This document shows, piece by piece, positions 1-14,655 of a DNA stretch of 64,000 nt. Within the stretch, counting starts at the first letter, position 1. Every line of letters begins with the position of its first letter. Made by a program: the position numbers and the translations under genes. The notes beneath the pieces were generated by a model. The model was not told the origin of the DNA and ran no database searches. It worked only from the letters and a program-made list of their open reading frames with translations. This DNA is from Diphasiastrum complanatum (lineage: Eukaryota > Streptophyta > Lycopodiopsida > Lycopodiales > Lycopodiaceae): NCBI GenBank assembly GCA_029204225.1, contig CM055099.1, positions 55,676,386 through 55,740,385 of the forward strand, in the 5' to 3' direction.

Positions 1-30
1 CAAGTCTCAAGCTTTTAGATATTACCTTCC

Positions 31-59
31 CCCAAAACCCCCCCCCCCCCCCTCCCCCC
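31..59. repeat. C-rich low-complexity tract
   Basis: Run of C interrupted by a few A and T. It is low-complexity sequence and may be length-unreliable in the assembly. The following bases to about 690 show no open coding region or recognised element. Confidence 0.8.
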
Positions 60-690
60 CATTCAATTGGTTTGCCAAAAAATTATTACATATTGGGTAG
101 TCATGAGTGATAGTTTTGATAGCATTAAAACCATGATTTAGAATGTATGCAATAGTGTTGGGGAGACATGCCTGAAAAAAATATGAAAGTTAGCTATTAG
201 GATTCAAATACAAACTTATACAATTGGTATTGTCATCGAACAAAATTGTAGGAGATCATTGAGTAAAGTCTATGTTGAAATAGCAGAATTTTGAAGCTAG
301 ATTGCTTCCCTTGTAGGATCTGTGGTGACTACATACCCCGACTTTATTTGGTATAGAGTGATTACCTTTGGCTTTCCTACTGTTTCACAAGATCAAGACA
401 AGAGATAATTTGTGGAGAGTGATGACTACCATCAAAAGCCTAAGTTCTTACCGAGGAAGGTAGAAAGTGGCGGTTTCAGAATTCGTTGTGGGATTTGGTG
501 TCATAATTGCTTCATAACATAAGGGGCTACTACTTAGTTACAACTTCCTTGAGGGACAAGGCATTGAATTTAATTTGATGGCTAACAGTTTGATTGGACA
601 ACATACATTCTCAAAGGAATTAAAATTTGCACAACAGAATAATTCTAGTGCATAAATATCAAAACGTTGATCCGCACATGGACAAATGGA
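60..690. other. Non-coding stretch, nothing recognised
   Basis: AT-rich sequence with scattered stops in all frames. No domain, RNA gene or repeat family was recognised by eye. Confidence 0.5.
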
Positions 691-696
691 CAATGA

Positions 697-823
697 AGAG
701 AGAGAGAGAGAGACGAGAGAGAGAGACGAAGGGAGAAGATCTGAGATGAGACGAGAGAGAGACGAGAGAGAGAGAGAGAGAGATATCAAAATTTTGTTAG
801 AGAGGAAGGGGGGGGGGGGGGGA
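697..823. repeat. GA-rich microsatellite followed by a G run
   Basis: An imperfect (GA)n tract with interspersed GAC, ending in a run of about 15 G near 809-823. It lies just upstream of the duplicated gypsy block. The charged ORF across it is a translation of the repeat and not a gene. Confidence 0.85.
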
Positions 824-1070
824 GGTGGTCATTCCAGTATTGTCCTAAACTTGGCACCTTTTGACTGACTGAATATTCTATAATGATAAATCTCACTAAA
901 ATTTGAGTATTTGATTCATCTTCTACAACCTTGGGTGAAGCTGTCAATCAGGTAGAAAAACCTCTTATAGAAGCATTCGAGGCAATCATAGCCAAGAAGG
1001 CCATATGAAAAAAGATAATTCATTTTGTCATAGCAAAAGTTATGTCTTATGAACTCACCCAAGCTATCAT

Positions 1071-1444
1071 TGTCATGTCATGATCAGTACATAGGATTCA
1101 ATATACTCCTAGTCTTGGATACCACGGTACTCCAGTGAATCAAGCTGTTAGTTATGCCACGTCATATTGGACGTGACCTGAAAGTAACCTAACTATCCTT
1201 GTGAGCCTAGAACACTACTAAATGGAGTTTAGGACAAGGTTTGGGATGGTGCATGTGTAGAGTTATCAATAGCAATTTCTATGAATAGAGGACTCCAAGA
1301 TAGAGACTCTATTTGGGAGGAATCTATGTATAGGAGAGGTTAGGACCTAGCATGTGTATGTCCACAAGTGGTTCATGGCTCTATAAGAAGAGGCCAAAAT
1401 TGCCCTATTCTCAACATTTGTGGTTGGTTCATTGTCAGGCTCTA
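1071..1444 (+). repeat. Ty3/gypsy LTR segment, copy 1
   Basis: Starts TGTCATG and matches the segments at 1978 and 2994. It contains a TATA-like ctctataagaag motif near 1380, as expected for an LTR promoter. Similarity to copy 3 stops near 1444, where a minus-strand integrase piece begins, so the LTR is probably truncated at the rearrangement. Confidence 0.7.
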
Positions 1445-1449
1445 CTTGC

Positions 1450-1640
1450 AACATCTCTTGCATATCATGCAAGAAATCAGCAACTTTCTGGATCTTAACA
1501 AACTTTCGTCTCAACATTTACTGGAGATCTAGGTTGAAAATCGTACATAAGCATAAAAGGACTGTAACCTGTAGCAGAATGTTTTCTATTATTATATGCA
1601 AACTCAACCAGTGGGAGGTAATCTTCCCAATGACATTATA
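1450..1640 (-). pseudogene. Ty3/gypsy integrase fragment, inverted, copy 1
   Basis: Read on the minus strand, this gives the conserved gypsy integrase segment WEDYLPLVEFAYNN followed by HSATGYSPFMLMY and a QPRSP motif. Typical gypsy integrases carry almost the same string after the catalytic core. It points opposite to the LTR beside it and to the integrase C-terminus at 2589. A one-base indel near the VNVET stretch breaks the frame in this copy but not in copy 2. It is a dead fragment. Confidence 0.8.
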
Positions 1641-1977
1641 AAAGTTGATGACTAGGTATATCTTAGAATTCCAAAAGATTTTAAGATGTTACGTACATGG
1701 AAGCATTATAAATTGTCTACTCGTTATTGTATGTCTAAATTTCAGTACGTCTAAACTTGGCACCTTTTGACTGAATATTCTATAATGATAAATCTCACCC
1801 AAAATTTGAGTATTTGATTTCATCTTCTACAACCATTGGGGTGAAAGCTGTCAATCAGGTATAAAAACTCTTTAGAAGCATTCGAGGCAATCATAGCTAA
1901 AGAAGGCCAATATGAAAAAAGATAATTCATTTTGTCATAGCAAAAGTTATGTTTTATGAACTCACCCAAGCTATCAT

Positions 1978-2349
1978 TGTCATGTCCATGATCAGTACAT
2001 AGGATTCAGTATACTCCTAGTCTTGGATACACGGTAACTCCAGTGAATCAAGCTGTTAGTTATGCCACGTCATATTGGACGTGACCCTGAAAGTAACTAA
2101 TATCCTTGTGAGGCCCAGAACACACTAAATGGAGTTAAGACAAGGTTTGGACTGGTGCATGTGTAGAGTTATCAATAGCAATTCTATGAATAGAGGATCC
2201 AAGCATAGAGACTCTATTTGGGAGGAATCTATGTATAGGAGAGTTAGGACCTTGCATGTGTATGTGCACAGGTGGCTCATGGCTCTATAAGAGAGGCCAA
2301 ACTCGCCCTATTCCTCAACATTTGTGGTTGGTTCATTGTCAGGCTCTCA
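1978..2349 (+). repeat. Ty3/gypsy LTR segment, copy 2
   Basis: Second copy of the TGTCATG LTR segment, offset by about 905 bp from copy 1. The TATA-like ctctataagag lies near 2284. It is truncated at the same junction as copy 1. Confidence 0.7.
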
Positions 2350-2354
2350 CTTGC

Positions 2355-2545
2355 AACATCTCTTGCATATCCTGCAAGAAATCAGCAACTTTCTGGATCT
2401 TAACAAACTTCGTCTCAACATTTACTGGAGATCTAGGTTGAAAATCGTACATAAGCATAAAAGGACTGTAACTTGTAGCAGAATGTTTTCTATTATTATA
2501 TGCAAACTCAACCAGTGGGAGGTAATCTTCCCAATGACATTATAA
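2355..2545 (-). pseudogene. Ty3/gypsy integrase fragment, inverted, copy 2
   Basis: Minus-strand reading gives the same WEDYLPLVEFAYNN and HSATGYSPFML segment as copy 1. The frame continues further here, through VNVETKFVKIQKVADFLQ and MQEML, which is the usual linker after the gypsy integrase core. It ends at the junction with the LTR segment. It is a fragment with no start and no active site. Confidence 0.8.
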
Positions 2546-2588
2546 AGTTGATGACTGGGTATATCTTAGGATTCCAAAAGATTTTAAG

Positions 2589-2963
2589 ATGTTACGTACA
2601 TGGAAGCATTATAAATTGTCTACTTGTTATTGTGGACCGTTCAAGATTGTAGGTAGAATTGGTTCGTTGGCGTATGAACTCGATCTTCAAGGAAAATCGA
2701 CTGCACACCCCGTTTTTCATGTAAGTCGTTTGAAACTAAGTTTACATGAAGGTGATACAGTTGGATCAGACGAGGATTTATCCCATTTGGAAGACTTGTC
2801 GCTTAGTGTACCTTTGGAACCTGAGAAAGTGCTCAGAACCAGAGATAAAGAATTGAGAAATCGTTCTGTCTCTGAGTGCTTAATTCGGTGGAAAGGTCGG
2901 ATGATAATAATTCGTGGGAGAGAGTTGACAGCATAAAGAAGAATTTCCCTAAGTTTAGCTTTT
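2589..2963 (+). pseudogene. Ty3/gypsy integrase C-terminus and chromodomain, frameshifted
   Basis: The plus strand encodes YCGPFKIVGRIGSLAYELDL and HPVFHVSRLK, the usual end of gypsy integrase. A chromodomain-like segment follows, with ECLIRWKG. A one-base shift after IRWKGR moves the expected continuation (NNSWERVDSIKKNFPKFSF) into another frame, so the chromodomain is broken. A purine-rich tract (aaggagggaagaa) and the LTR at 2994 follow directly, giving normal polypurine-tract-to-LTR order for a gypsy 3' end. Confidence 0.85.
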
Positions 2964-2993
2964 AAGGATAGAAGCAGTTTAAGGAGGGAAGAA

Positions 2994-3368
2994 TGTCATG
3001 TCCATGATCAGTACATAGGATTCAATATACTCCTAGTCTTGGATACATGGTACTCCAGTGAATTAGCTGTTAGTTATGCCACATCATACTGGACGTGACC
3101 CAAAAATAACCAATATCCTTGTGAGGCCCAGAACACACTAAATGGAGTTAAGACAAGGTTTGGGACTGGTGCATGTGTAGAGTTATCAATAGCAATTCTA
3201 TGAATAGAGGATCCAAGCATAGAGACTCTATTCTAGAGGAATCTATGTATAGGAGAGTTAGGACCTTGCAAGTCTATGTGCACATGTGTGGTTCATGGCT
3301 CTATAAGAAGAGGCCAAACTCGCCCTATTCCTCAACATTTGTGGTTGGTTCATTGCTAGGCTCTCACT
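2994..3368 (+). repeat. Ty3/gypsy 3' LTR, copy 3
   Basis: Begins TGTCATG directly after a polypurine tract, so this is the one copy in its proper 3' place. It matches copies 1 and 2 up to about 3368. Its true 3' end may extend further, but there is no second copy to align. Confidence 0.7.
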
Positions 3369-3399
3369 CTAACTTTCATGCTTCCTATTCCTTGGCTTG

Positions 3400-5130
3400 G
3401 GGGTGAAGCTTCTAGAGTTTGATTGGATGCTTCTACTTGGTTGGGTGGTTTTTCCATAGTGTGTTTTCCATTGTGTTTATAAGCAGGATCTTGAGGAGCT
3501 TCCCTCATAATCATGATATAAAGACATGCCTTCCATGACAATGAAACATATTCTAGATTGCAAGCAAGAACATTGTGATAGTCACATTACACATTAATAA
3601 AATGATTGCACTTTTCAAACACATGAGTTCCTTGGCCATAAAGATTCATGAAGGTCTCGAGTGTATTTCTAGAAGCTTTGAAAGACTATTTCATAGCAAA
3701 CTGAGAGTGATATATTCGAACTTCGTTTATAGCGCCTCTTGGTGAAAGTCCCATGGGCTTGACGTTGGAAGCTCAAAAGCTCGAAGCTCAAAGCTCGAAC
3801 AACTGACCTGTCCCCTCCCGCATCCAATATTTTTTTTTCAAAATGGGGGCCAAAAGAAATATTGGGCTCCCTTTTCTCTCATTATAAATTAATAAAAACA
3901 AATTTTGAAGGTTTTGAAAAGTGAACATCATATTGGATTGAAAATTTTAGGCTACATTAAAATCATTTATTTTTGTTTTATTACACTGGGCTTAAGTGAA
4001 GCCTATTGAGGTGTGAGTTGACCCATGATAAACCCAAGGTGAATTGTTATGCAAGACAATTAATCCTAATTAGCAAATATGTTTAGGCAAGGAAGAGGTC
4101 CTTTTTGAGTTAAAAAAGGGCCCTAATGAAGTCTTAAGGCAGAAGTTCACATTTTTTGCAAGTCGAAGATTTTTTTTTTGAAAATTTTCAACTTGTCAAA
4201 CAAATTTATGCAGACTGTAAAAATGTGATTTTTACTAGTAATTTTACTATAACATTAGTAAGTCATTGCAGTAAAAGAAAATAAATGCCTTTAAATTGAG
4301 CCTTTTAAAATAAATCCATTCAAAGGGGTATCCAAGTATTTAAACAAAGAACTGTCATGCACAATATAGGTAGAATTTATTACTGATAGCATGATATACA
4401 TCAAGGTAGAAATCAGCTCAGGTCAGATGAATTGCCTTAAGCTTTATTGTCTATCTTAGAAGGCTAAGGTTGGGTCTTTAAAGCCTACTTCAATACCAAT
4501 AATTAATGTCAATATTATTCCTAAAATATATTTTCTTTTTTGCTATTAGTTTGGGTTTCTTTTCAAAATTTTAGTTAAACTAGACGTTTAGGCTCCTTAA
4601 ACTACTTAAATTTATGCAATTTTTTCATATCTAATTTTAAGGTTTCGGGCCAAGTCCTAGTACAAATTTTCCCTCATATCTAATCATCTAATGTGAACGG
4701 ATTGGATATTGTCATTATGTTTTGAACAAATCATAAAATCAATCAATTTTTGCCACACCTACTAGAGGGTAGGTACAATTTTTGTGTAGTGCTCAAGAAA
4801 ACTAGCAAAGTACAGGAATGGAATCGACAAGTTTTTTTAAAACCGATATCATAAAATAATTAACGATTTTTTATACACAAATATATACCTTTTTATGAGT
4901 AAAAGTATTCAAAAAAAAACATTAAAAAATTCTATAAAATGCAAGTTTTTGAGGATATTTCGAGCACCGATTTAGAAGCAATAATACCTTCACTAATGAG
5001 CATAATAGGCTTTGAGGTAATAAATTCAATACTTTATAGTAACGTATATATGGGTGGCCAGTTCCAGTAAATCATTACTCCAGCATGGGGGGGTTACATA
5101 AACAGCTATTAAAGCGAGAATAAAATTTAT
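3400..5130. other. Intergenic AT-rich sequence
   Basis: No gene seen. The stretch 4484-4575 (from cttcaataccaataatta to a tttgggtttc segment) recurs at about 10300-10395 with some divergence, so it is part of a dispersed repeat. An aagctcgaagctcaaagctcgaac mini-repeat lies near 3770-3800. No LTR or RNA gene was recognised. Confidence 0.5.
4484..4575. repeat. Dispersed repeat, copy 1 (partner at 10300)
   Basis: Shares tacttcaataccaataatta, then tgtcaatat and gtttgggttt in the same order and spacing with 10300-10395. It probably comes from an unrecognised transposable element. Confidence 0.6.
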
Positions 5131-5159
5131 TGAAAAAATATATTAATCAATTAAAGACT

Positions 5160-5440
5160 GACACGTGTCTCATAACAGAAAAGTTTCAGGGCCCCTGGAA
5201 CCCTATCCTCCCATCACTACCGATAATAGATTGTACAGTGGCTTTGGACCGCGGCGGAGCAGGTTTGGGTCCCCAGTTCGATGCTCGCCGCGTGTCTGAC
5301 TCCTCGCCTCCCAGCCATCCGATGTGGGCCCTTTACTCAGGAGCAACACGTGGCGAGATCTAATGCCATCACGGAATATCCAACGGCTCCGGGTTCAATG
5401 GCGCTAGCGGCATCAGGACAGCCTTGCCTATATATACTCC
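5160..5440 (+). promoter_or_regulatory. Promoter with two G-boxes, a site II-like element and a TATA box
   Basis: A perfect 10-bp palindrome with a CACGTG core lies at 5160-5169, and a second G-box of ABRE type (CACGTGGC) at 5347-5354. TGGGCC at 5325-5330 resembles a site II/TCP element. TATATATA at 5429-5436 is in a good place for transcription starting near 5460. The region is noticeably GC-richer than its surroundings. G-box/ABRE elements are usually bound by bZIP or bHLH factors; light or ABA response is inference only. Confidence 0.7.
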
Positions 5441-5500
5441 ATCGACTGTTCGCTTCGTTGTTTGTTCATTTGATTGCTCGGAGGTTGAGGAGCGAGAGCT

Positions 5501-5578
5501 ATGGCGGATGCCTCTTCCCTATCTGCATCTTCATCACGCATTTTGATCTGCAGCTCTAGTGATTTTTCTTCATTGTAG
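5501..5578 (+). other. Upstream ORF or possible first coding exon (25 residues)
   Basis: ATG at 5501 opens a 25-residue serine-rich reading frame beginning MADASSLSASSSR, with a stop at 5576-5578. It lies in the presumed 5' leader of the 5695 gene. It could be an upstream ORF that lowers translation, or part of an alternative first exon, since GT and AG dinucleotides exist nearby. The sequence alone does not decide. Confidence 0.4.
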
Positions 5579-5694
5579 ATTGGTGTTTTCATTCTGATTT
5601 CATTGTAGTTTTGGCTGTGAAATGCAAAGAAATTAGTGGCGTAAGGCTGGGAAGGCGAAGAAATTATTGGCATAGGGTTGGAGTTTGATAAATC

Positions 5695-6456
5695 ATGAAG
5701 TGGAACAAGGGAAAACGGAAAGCCAAAGCCGACGAGGAAGCAGGAAAAGGCATGTGTCTTCAGGGGTCTGCCTCTGTGGCATTTGCTTCAAGAAAGTCTA
5801 CCAGGATCCTTCGTGACAGCTTGGAAGGTGATCTAGATTCTAATGCTAGAAAGCTGAGGTCAAAGCCTTCGGATGAGGATGATTCCAGAGGAAGGCCTCT
5901 TCATGAAGCAGGAACTCAGCCTACTGCCTCTGTGGTATTACACTCAAGAAAGTTTATTAAGATTATCGGTAACAGCTCGGATGGTAACCTAAGCCCTAAG
6001 CCTAGAAAGCCGAGGCCATCTCCTTTGGTTGATGATAATCCCAAAGGAAGGTCTCTTCATGACACACGAATTCAGCCAACTACGTCTGTGGCATTTCCTC
6101 CAAGAAAATCTGTCAGGATCCAACAGAAGACCTCAGATGGCAATGTAGAACCTAACACTAAAAAGCCGGAACTATCTCCTTCCAACGGGGACAAGGACAA
6201 TGCCAAAAAAAGGCCTGATCCTGGAACCACTGATTGGCCTTCGGTGAAACAGAGTGCAGAGGTGAAGCAAGAAAGAAAACAAACCAGAAGGAGCTCTTAT
6301 GGATTGCGCCCCAGGGTATTGTCTGCAGATTGCCTGGCAGCAGAAGCAGATGCAGATGCAGATCAATCATCATTGAAATTGAAATCTTCAAAAAGGCGTG
6401 GTGCTCTGTCACGAAAATCTGAAACAGTACCTTGCAAAGTAATGCGCCTGCCCTGA
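5695..6456 (+). CDS. Basic repeat protein, probably nuclear, function unknown
   Basis: Uninterrupted ORF of 253 codons starting at an ATG about 235 bp after the predicted transcription start. I do not recognise the family. The protein has three degenerate tandem repeats of about 52 residues (roughly residues 24-75, 76-128 and 129-180), each built as SVAF-x2-RKS-x-RI, then SDGN, a K/R-P patch, and a GRSLHD-type segment ending QPT. A basic tail follows, with KQTRRSSYGLRPR and SSKRRG. Lysine/arginine-rich patches suggest nuclear location or nucleic-acid binding, which is inference. There are no membrane segments, zinc ligands or enzymatic motifs. The strong promoter, the lack of stops and repeats that keep frame argue for a real gene. 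No intron is needed. Confidence 0.7.
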   Translation: MKWNKGKRKAKADEEAGKGMCLQGSASVAFASRKSTRILRDSLEGDLDSNARKLRSKPSDEDDSRGRPLHEAGTQPTASVVLHSRKFIKIIGNSSDGNLSPKPRKPRPSPLVDDNPKGRSLHDTRIQPTTSVAFPPRKSVRIQQKTSDGNVEPNTKKPELSPSNGDKDNAKKRPDPGTTDWPSVKQSAEVKQERKQTRRSSYGLRPRVLSADCLAAEADADADQSSLKLKSSKRRGALSRKSETVPCKVMRLP

Positions 6457-8611
6457 TGATACCAATTTTTTGTTCTATAACCGTCCCTTAGGTCTGAGAA
6501 TGCTTTCGTTGAGCTCTTTCCTTCTTGCTACACATCAAGTAAAAATGCCTCATCATGCATAGTTCCAAAGAGTTGAGCTTCAAAGAGTTTTGACTAGAGT
6601 TTCTAATGACCATTTGTTTTCAGAATTTACCCCTTGTTTCCAATTTTTTGCTATGCTATGGAATGTGTACTACATGCCATCTTGATTAATATTAATCACT
6701 TACATTACTAAACTCAGGGTAATCTCCCCCAAGCAAGTAAAGTACTAATCACTTTAGAAATAATATCATACCTCAAAATAGGAATAATGTTATAGGCCTT
6801 TTTGTGCTTTGAACTCACGAATCTAAGTTCAAATGCCTCATTGAAATTTGAGTGTTGTGGAATATGTGAGATTATCAGCAGCCATAACACTCAAATGAGA
6901 CTAGGTTGTACATGAGAGACTTGATTATTGGTGAACTTTTTGGCTTGAATCAACTATTGAAATATCTAATAAACTCTTCCATTAGAGTTCTAAAGTGTTA
7001 AATTGATATGTCATGGTCCCATTCAGCCATTTCATATAGCATACGCTAACTAAGCATGGCGCTTTGTATCATCTACAATAAGAGGGTGGGTGATTTATCA
7101 AAACCTTGGAATAACTTAGAATCAATCTCCTCATTGGCCTCTTCTTGTCCAGCCCATCTAACACTATAAGGTTGTAGTACTTAGTGCACAATGAGCTTGT
7201 GTCTTCCACTTACAACATAAGTTCTTCAAATCTCAACCATCTCTATTTTCAAAAGAACATTAGACAAGACATAAAAGCAACTTAAACAAGAGATGAAGTA
7301 GCAATAGCAACAAGAGTGACAGCATATGCGTATAATGGTTGAGAGGAAGGTGTTAATGAAAATGATTTATTAAAACTAGCTGGATTCACATACTTCTTGA
7401 GGGGGAAGAATATGACTTGGCTTGCATGCAATGACAAACATGAAAAGAGATTAGAGAGTTTTCCAGATTGATCGTTGTAAACGGAACTTGTTCACCATGA
7501 AAGGTTTATCATTGTCTCAATGCTCATAAGCCGTTGAGAGGTTGGTAGAAAAATTTCCCACTAAAGTAATTACAAACTTGCAACAGCCCTCAAATTCATG
7601 GGTAACACAATAAGAAGACTTGTGCTCGCATGGTCATAGACGGGGTGGAATTTGGGAGTTGAGATTTGCAATTGGCCTTTGAGAATTGGCATAGGTTGTC
7701 ATTCCACTTCATATGAGGAAGAGAGCCTTACTACACAATATAGTCATTCGAGTCAATTCAATCAAAATCATGACAACTTGTTTACAAAATAGAAGTTGCT
7801 AACAAAGAAGTTACTCATTATTTTGTGGAAAAAATCATGTTATGAAGGTTCTAGGGAATTAGGATGTGAGATTATGTAAAAATTTAAACTTATCAAAAAT
7901 ACCTAAATAGGAATACATATGGGAGAAGGGTGATATGGTGATAGATACCCTAAACCTATGGAAATCATTATTACCTATAAGCTGCTTTTGACCTTTAATC
8001 ACACAAATTTTGAGCAATCCTATTCAAGCCCTTTCTCGCCTCCCCATCGTTGGAAAACTTGTAGTTTGTAAGTTTCTTTGTAGAAGATCATACACCCTCT
8101 GAAGAACCAAAGGGAATTTTAGAAGGATCTACCTTTAAGAAGAGTGAGAGTAGTACCCATCTTCCATGACTCCCACTTGACAATGGATTACATAAGTCAG
8201 AACTTGATGACATTGATGGCAAAGTGTTCGTTCCATAATTTAGAAGTTGGATTTTTAGCTTGTGATGACTCTCTTTTCTAACCAAGTGTAATTCAATAAC
8301 TTGTGATGACTAGATTTTGGCAAACTTCCTTTCAAGATAACTAGCGAGTCATGATCCTCCTTGCAATTGTCGTTCAATCTTTCTTGCAAGTCATAGCATG
8401 GGCTTTTGGGTGGCTATGTACCTCCTTTGATAGTTGTTTCATGTTGCACATTGCATAATGTCTCTTGTAGGTTATTTCTCATGATCGTGTGTTTATGCGA
8501 TGTTTTCTTTTGATGGCTCCATTCTGCCTTATCTTTCATTTCCATTGCTTACCAAGGCATCTCTTTTTCTCTTCCTTCCCTAAGGAGCTTTCTTTCTTCT
8601 TCCATTTCGAT

Positions 8612-8612
<1 letters not shown>
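6457..8612. other. Intergenic, presumed 3' end of the repeat-protein gene
   Basis: The first few hundred bases are probably 3' UTR. The rest is AT-rich with many stops and no recognised domain or repeat. Confidence 0.4.

Positions 8613-8648
<36 letters not shown>
8613..8648. repeat. (CT)n microsatellite
   Basis: Eighteen CT units without interruption. Confidence 0.95.
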
Positions 8649-8650
<2 letters not shown>

Positions 8651-10806
8651 TTACCTTTTCTAAGCTCATCCAATCAGACGTTGTTCCTTGATATCGTATG
8701 GGGTTTTTAGATGTGTCGCATTCATGATACGAGAGACGTTTGGAAGGTGAAGATAGATATCTTATTGTTCCAATTCCAATGCCCAGAACAAATTTTAAAT
8801 TTATTAGTATTTTTTTAATTGTTACTTACCTAGTATGTTTTCTATGGACCAAGTTTTAGTGATATCTCAGCCTACATTCATTCAGTTTCTTCTATTTAGA
8901 TCATAGACGTACTATGCTCCCACAGTATGAAACACACTTGAAATGTACTTTTCAGTCTTACGTACCCTTTCGTACTCAAGACATCAATACATCTATGTTT
9001 CTGTTCGTCCCTTTGCCTATTTGCCCTTGTTTGGGTGATCAAGATGTCTTGCGCGCTATGTGAGCTCTCTCATCTTGGGCTTAGCTTAGGAGTTCATTCA
9101 TATGGGATTAACTTCTCTAGAATCCGATCAAAGTTAGGAGAGGCATCCCACCCCAAGCTATCATAATTTGAAATTAATAATGACCTCGCTCAACAATTTG
9201 AAGATATAGCATCTTCATGCATTGTTAAACTATGAAACAAAGTTGATAATGTTTATGTCGTTGACTTGATTACGAACATCAACTTGCGTAGTAATGCACA
9301 GTTTTGGGTTAACGGGCCAAATGACCAATTCTAAGGACATGGACCTCTATAGTCAAACCATGGTTGTAGCGAATTGCGATTCTCGGGCTATCATGATTTG
9401 TGAATCTCAATTCTCGGCAGAGAATCGTTGTTCCAATTTTTTTTGAGATCTTCTTTTGAGTTGGTTTTTGGCACATTGTTTTAGCCATATATCTATCCTG
9501 AAATGGACCATACTATACCTAAAATGCACCATATTGTACCTGAAACGGACCATATTGTGAAACTACTGGCAACCTGGATAAATGCATTGCTCTCATCAAG
9601 TGCTTCCAGCTGATACCCATATTGCCCACCGAAAAAAAAATGATTCTCAAAACCCTAACAAAATCCATGAACTACAGTTACCAAATCTCGGTTGGAACCG
9701 CGATTCTCGATTCGCCCATGCAACTATTGGTCAAACAATGTTGACCAAAAAATTGAATCTACAATTGGAATGAGGTTAGTCAACAAGAGAGGGTCAATTA
9801 GGTTTGTCCTAATTGGGCACAAAAGAATGCAATAATCATGTAACAACATCCTTGCATTGGAAAGTGCTCTAATACCAAGTTTTGGAAGATACATCTCATA
9901 GAGTAGCACATAACACAAATGTGGAACAATTGATGATCAAATAACAACTTCCAACTTGTATCACTGTGGAATTAGTCAATATGCTATTCATGAAGTAGAT
10001 CATAGGTTCTCCACTCAACGGGACCACAAAAGAGTCTCCTCTCAAGAACTCAATGGGATAGAGAACCGAATCTCAAAATGCGTACATAATATGCTAGGTA
10101 AAGATCTTTGGAGCCTCTTAAGGAATCTTTCGCACATGCTAGCATGTGATTAGGGTTGACATCAATATTTCAAGTACTTCTAGAGGGTTTGTCCTTGTAT
10201 ATTGTTACATGGTCCTTTATCTTATCCACTTACTTGATCTAAGGGCCCAAGGACCCATTAAAGTTCAAATAATAACTATGTGAACAAACAATAAATAAAT
10301 CTTACTTCAATACCAATAATTAGTGTCAATATCATTCTTGAAAAATGTTCTTGATTTTGCTAGTAGTTTGGGTTTCATTTCAAAATCTTTATTTTTGATA
10401 TTTCCATGGTGATTGTTGTTTGCTTCTTATTCACCATTGGGTCCACTTAAGAAAATTTGGACATTTTTGAAACCTAGATTATTGCTTTAGCTTAGATTTA
10501 TTAACTTTCTCATTGAATGTATGTTTTTTAAAAGCTTAACCTAATGGCATCATTGACTTTTCAGATTAAATGTGTGAATTTGGATATACTCCCTTCTCAC
10601 GAGTAGATATATATTATCTAAGATTGGAAAATAAATGTTAAGGTTGCTAATATCGATTGATTAGTGTATGTGACTAATGAAAGTGTATGCTTTTATTGAT
10701 TCAAGAAGTGAGTGTCAGCAATCAGGCCTTTAATTGCTAATTCCTTATTTTGTTTTATCTTTCAACTCTCATTGTGGCCTTGCATGGTGTTTTCTATTAT
10801 CAACAG
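8649..10806. other. Intergenic or 5' region of the WRKY gene; first exon not found
   Basis: This should contain the upstream exon(s) of the WRKY gene if it is complete, but I could not identify a first exon. Near 9500-9556 a short tandem repeat of the type tgaaacggaccatattgta occurs about three times. Near 9370-9440 and 9690-9715 a gcgattctcg motif recurs in sequence with MITE-like character, but no terminal repeats were proven. The dispersed repeat at 10300-10395 matches 4484-4575. Confidence 0.4.
10300..10395. repeat. Dispersed repeat, copy 2 (partner at 4484)
   Basis: Diverged copy of the 4484-4575 segment in the same orientation. Confidence 0.6.

Positions 10807-14655
<3,849 letters not shown>

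Larger units (their letters stand above)
846..2640. repeat. Tandem duplication, two copies of about 905 bp
   Basis: The block beginning with the aaacttggcacctttt segment at about 849 recurs at about 1752, and every landmark inside recurs at the same offset: the LTR start at 1071 and 1978, and the shared ORF start at 1420 and 2324. The two copies differ by scattered single-base indels. Each copy holds an LTR segment on the plus strand followed by a minus-strand gypsy integrase piece. The duplication therefore copied an already rearranged element and is not an ordinary LTR pair. Confidence 0.85.
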
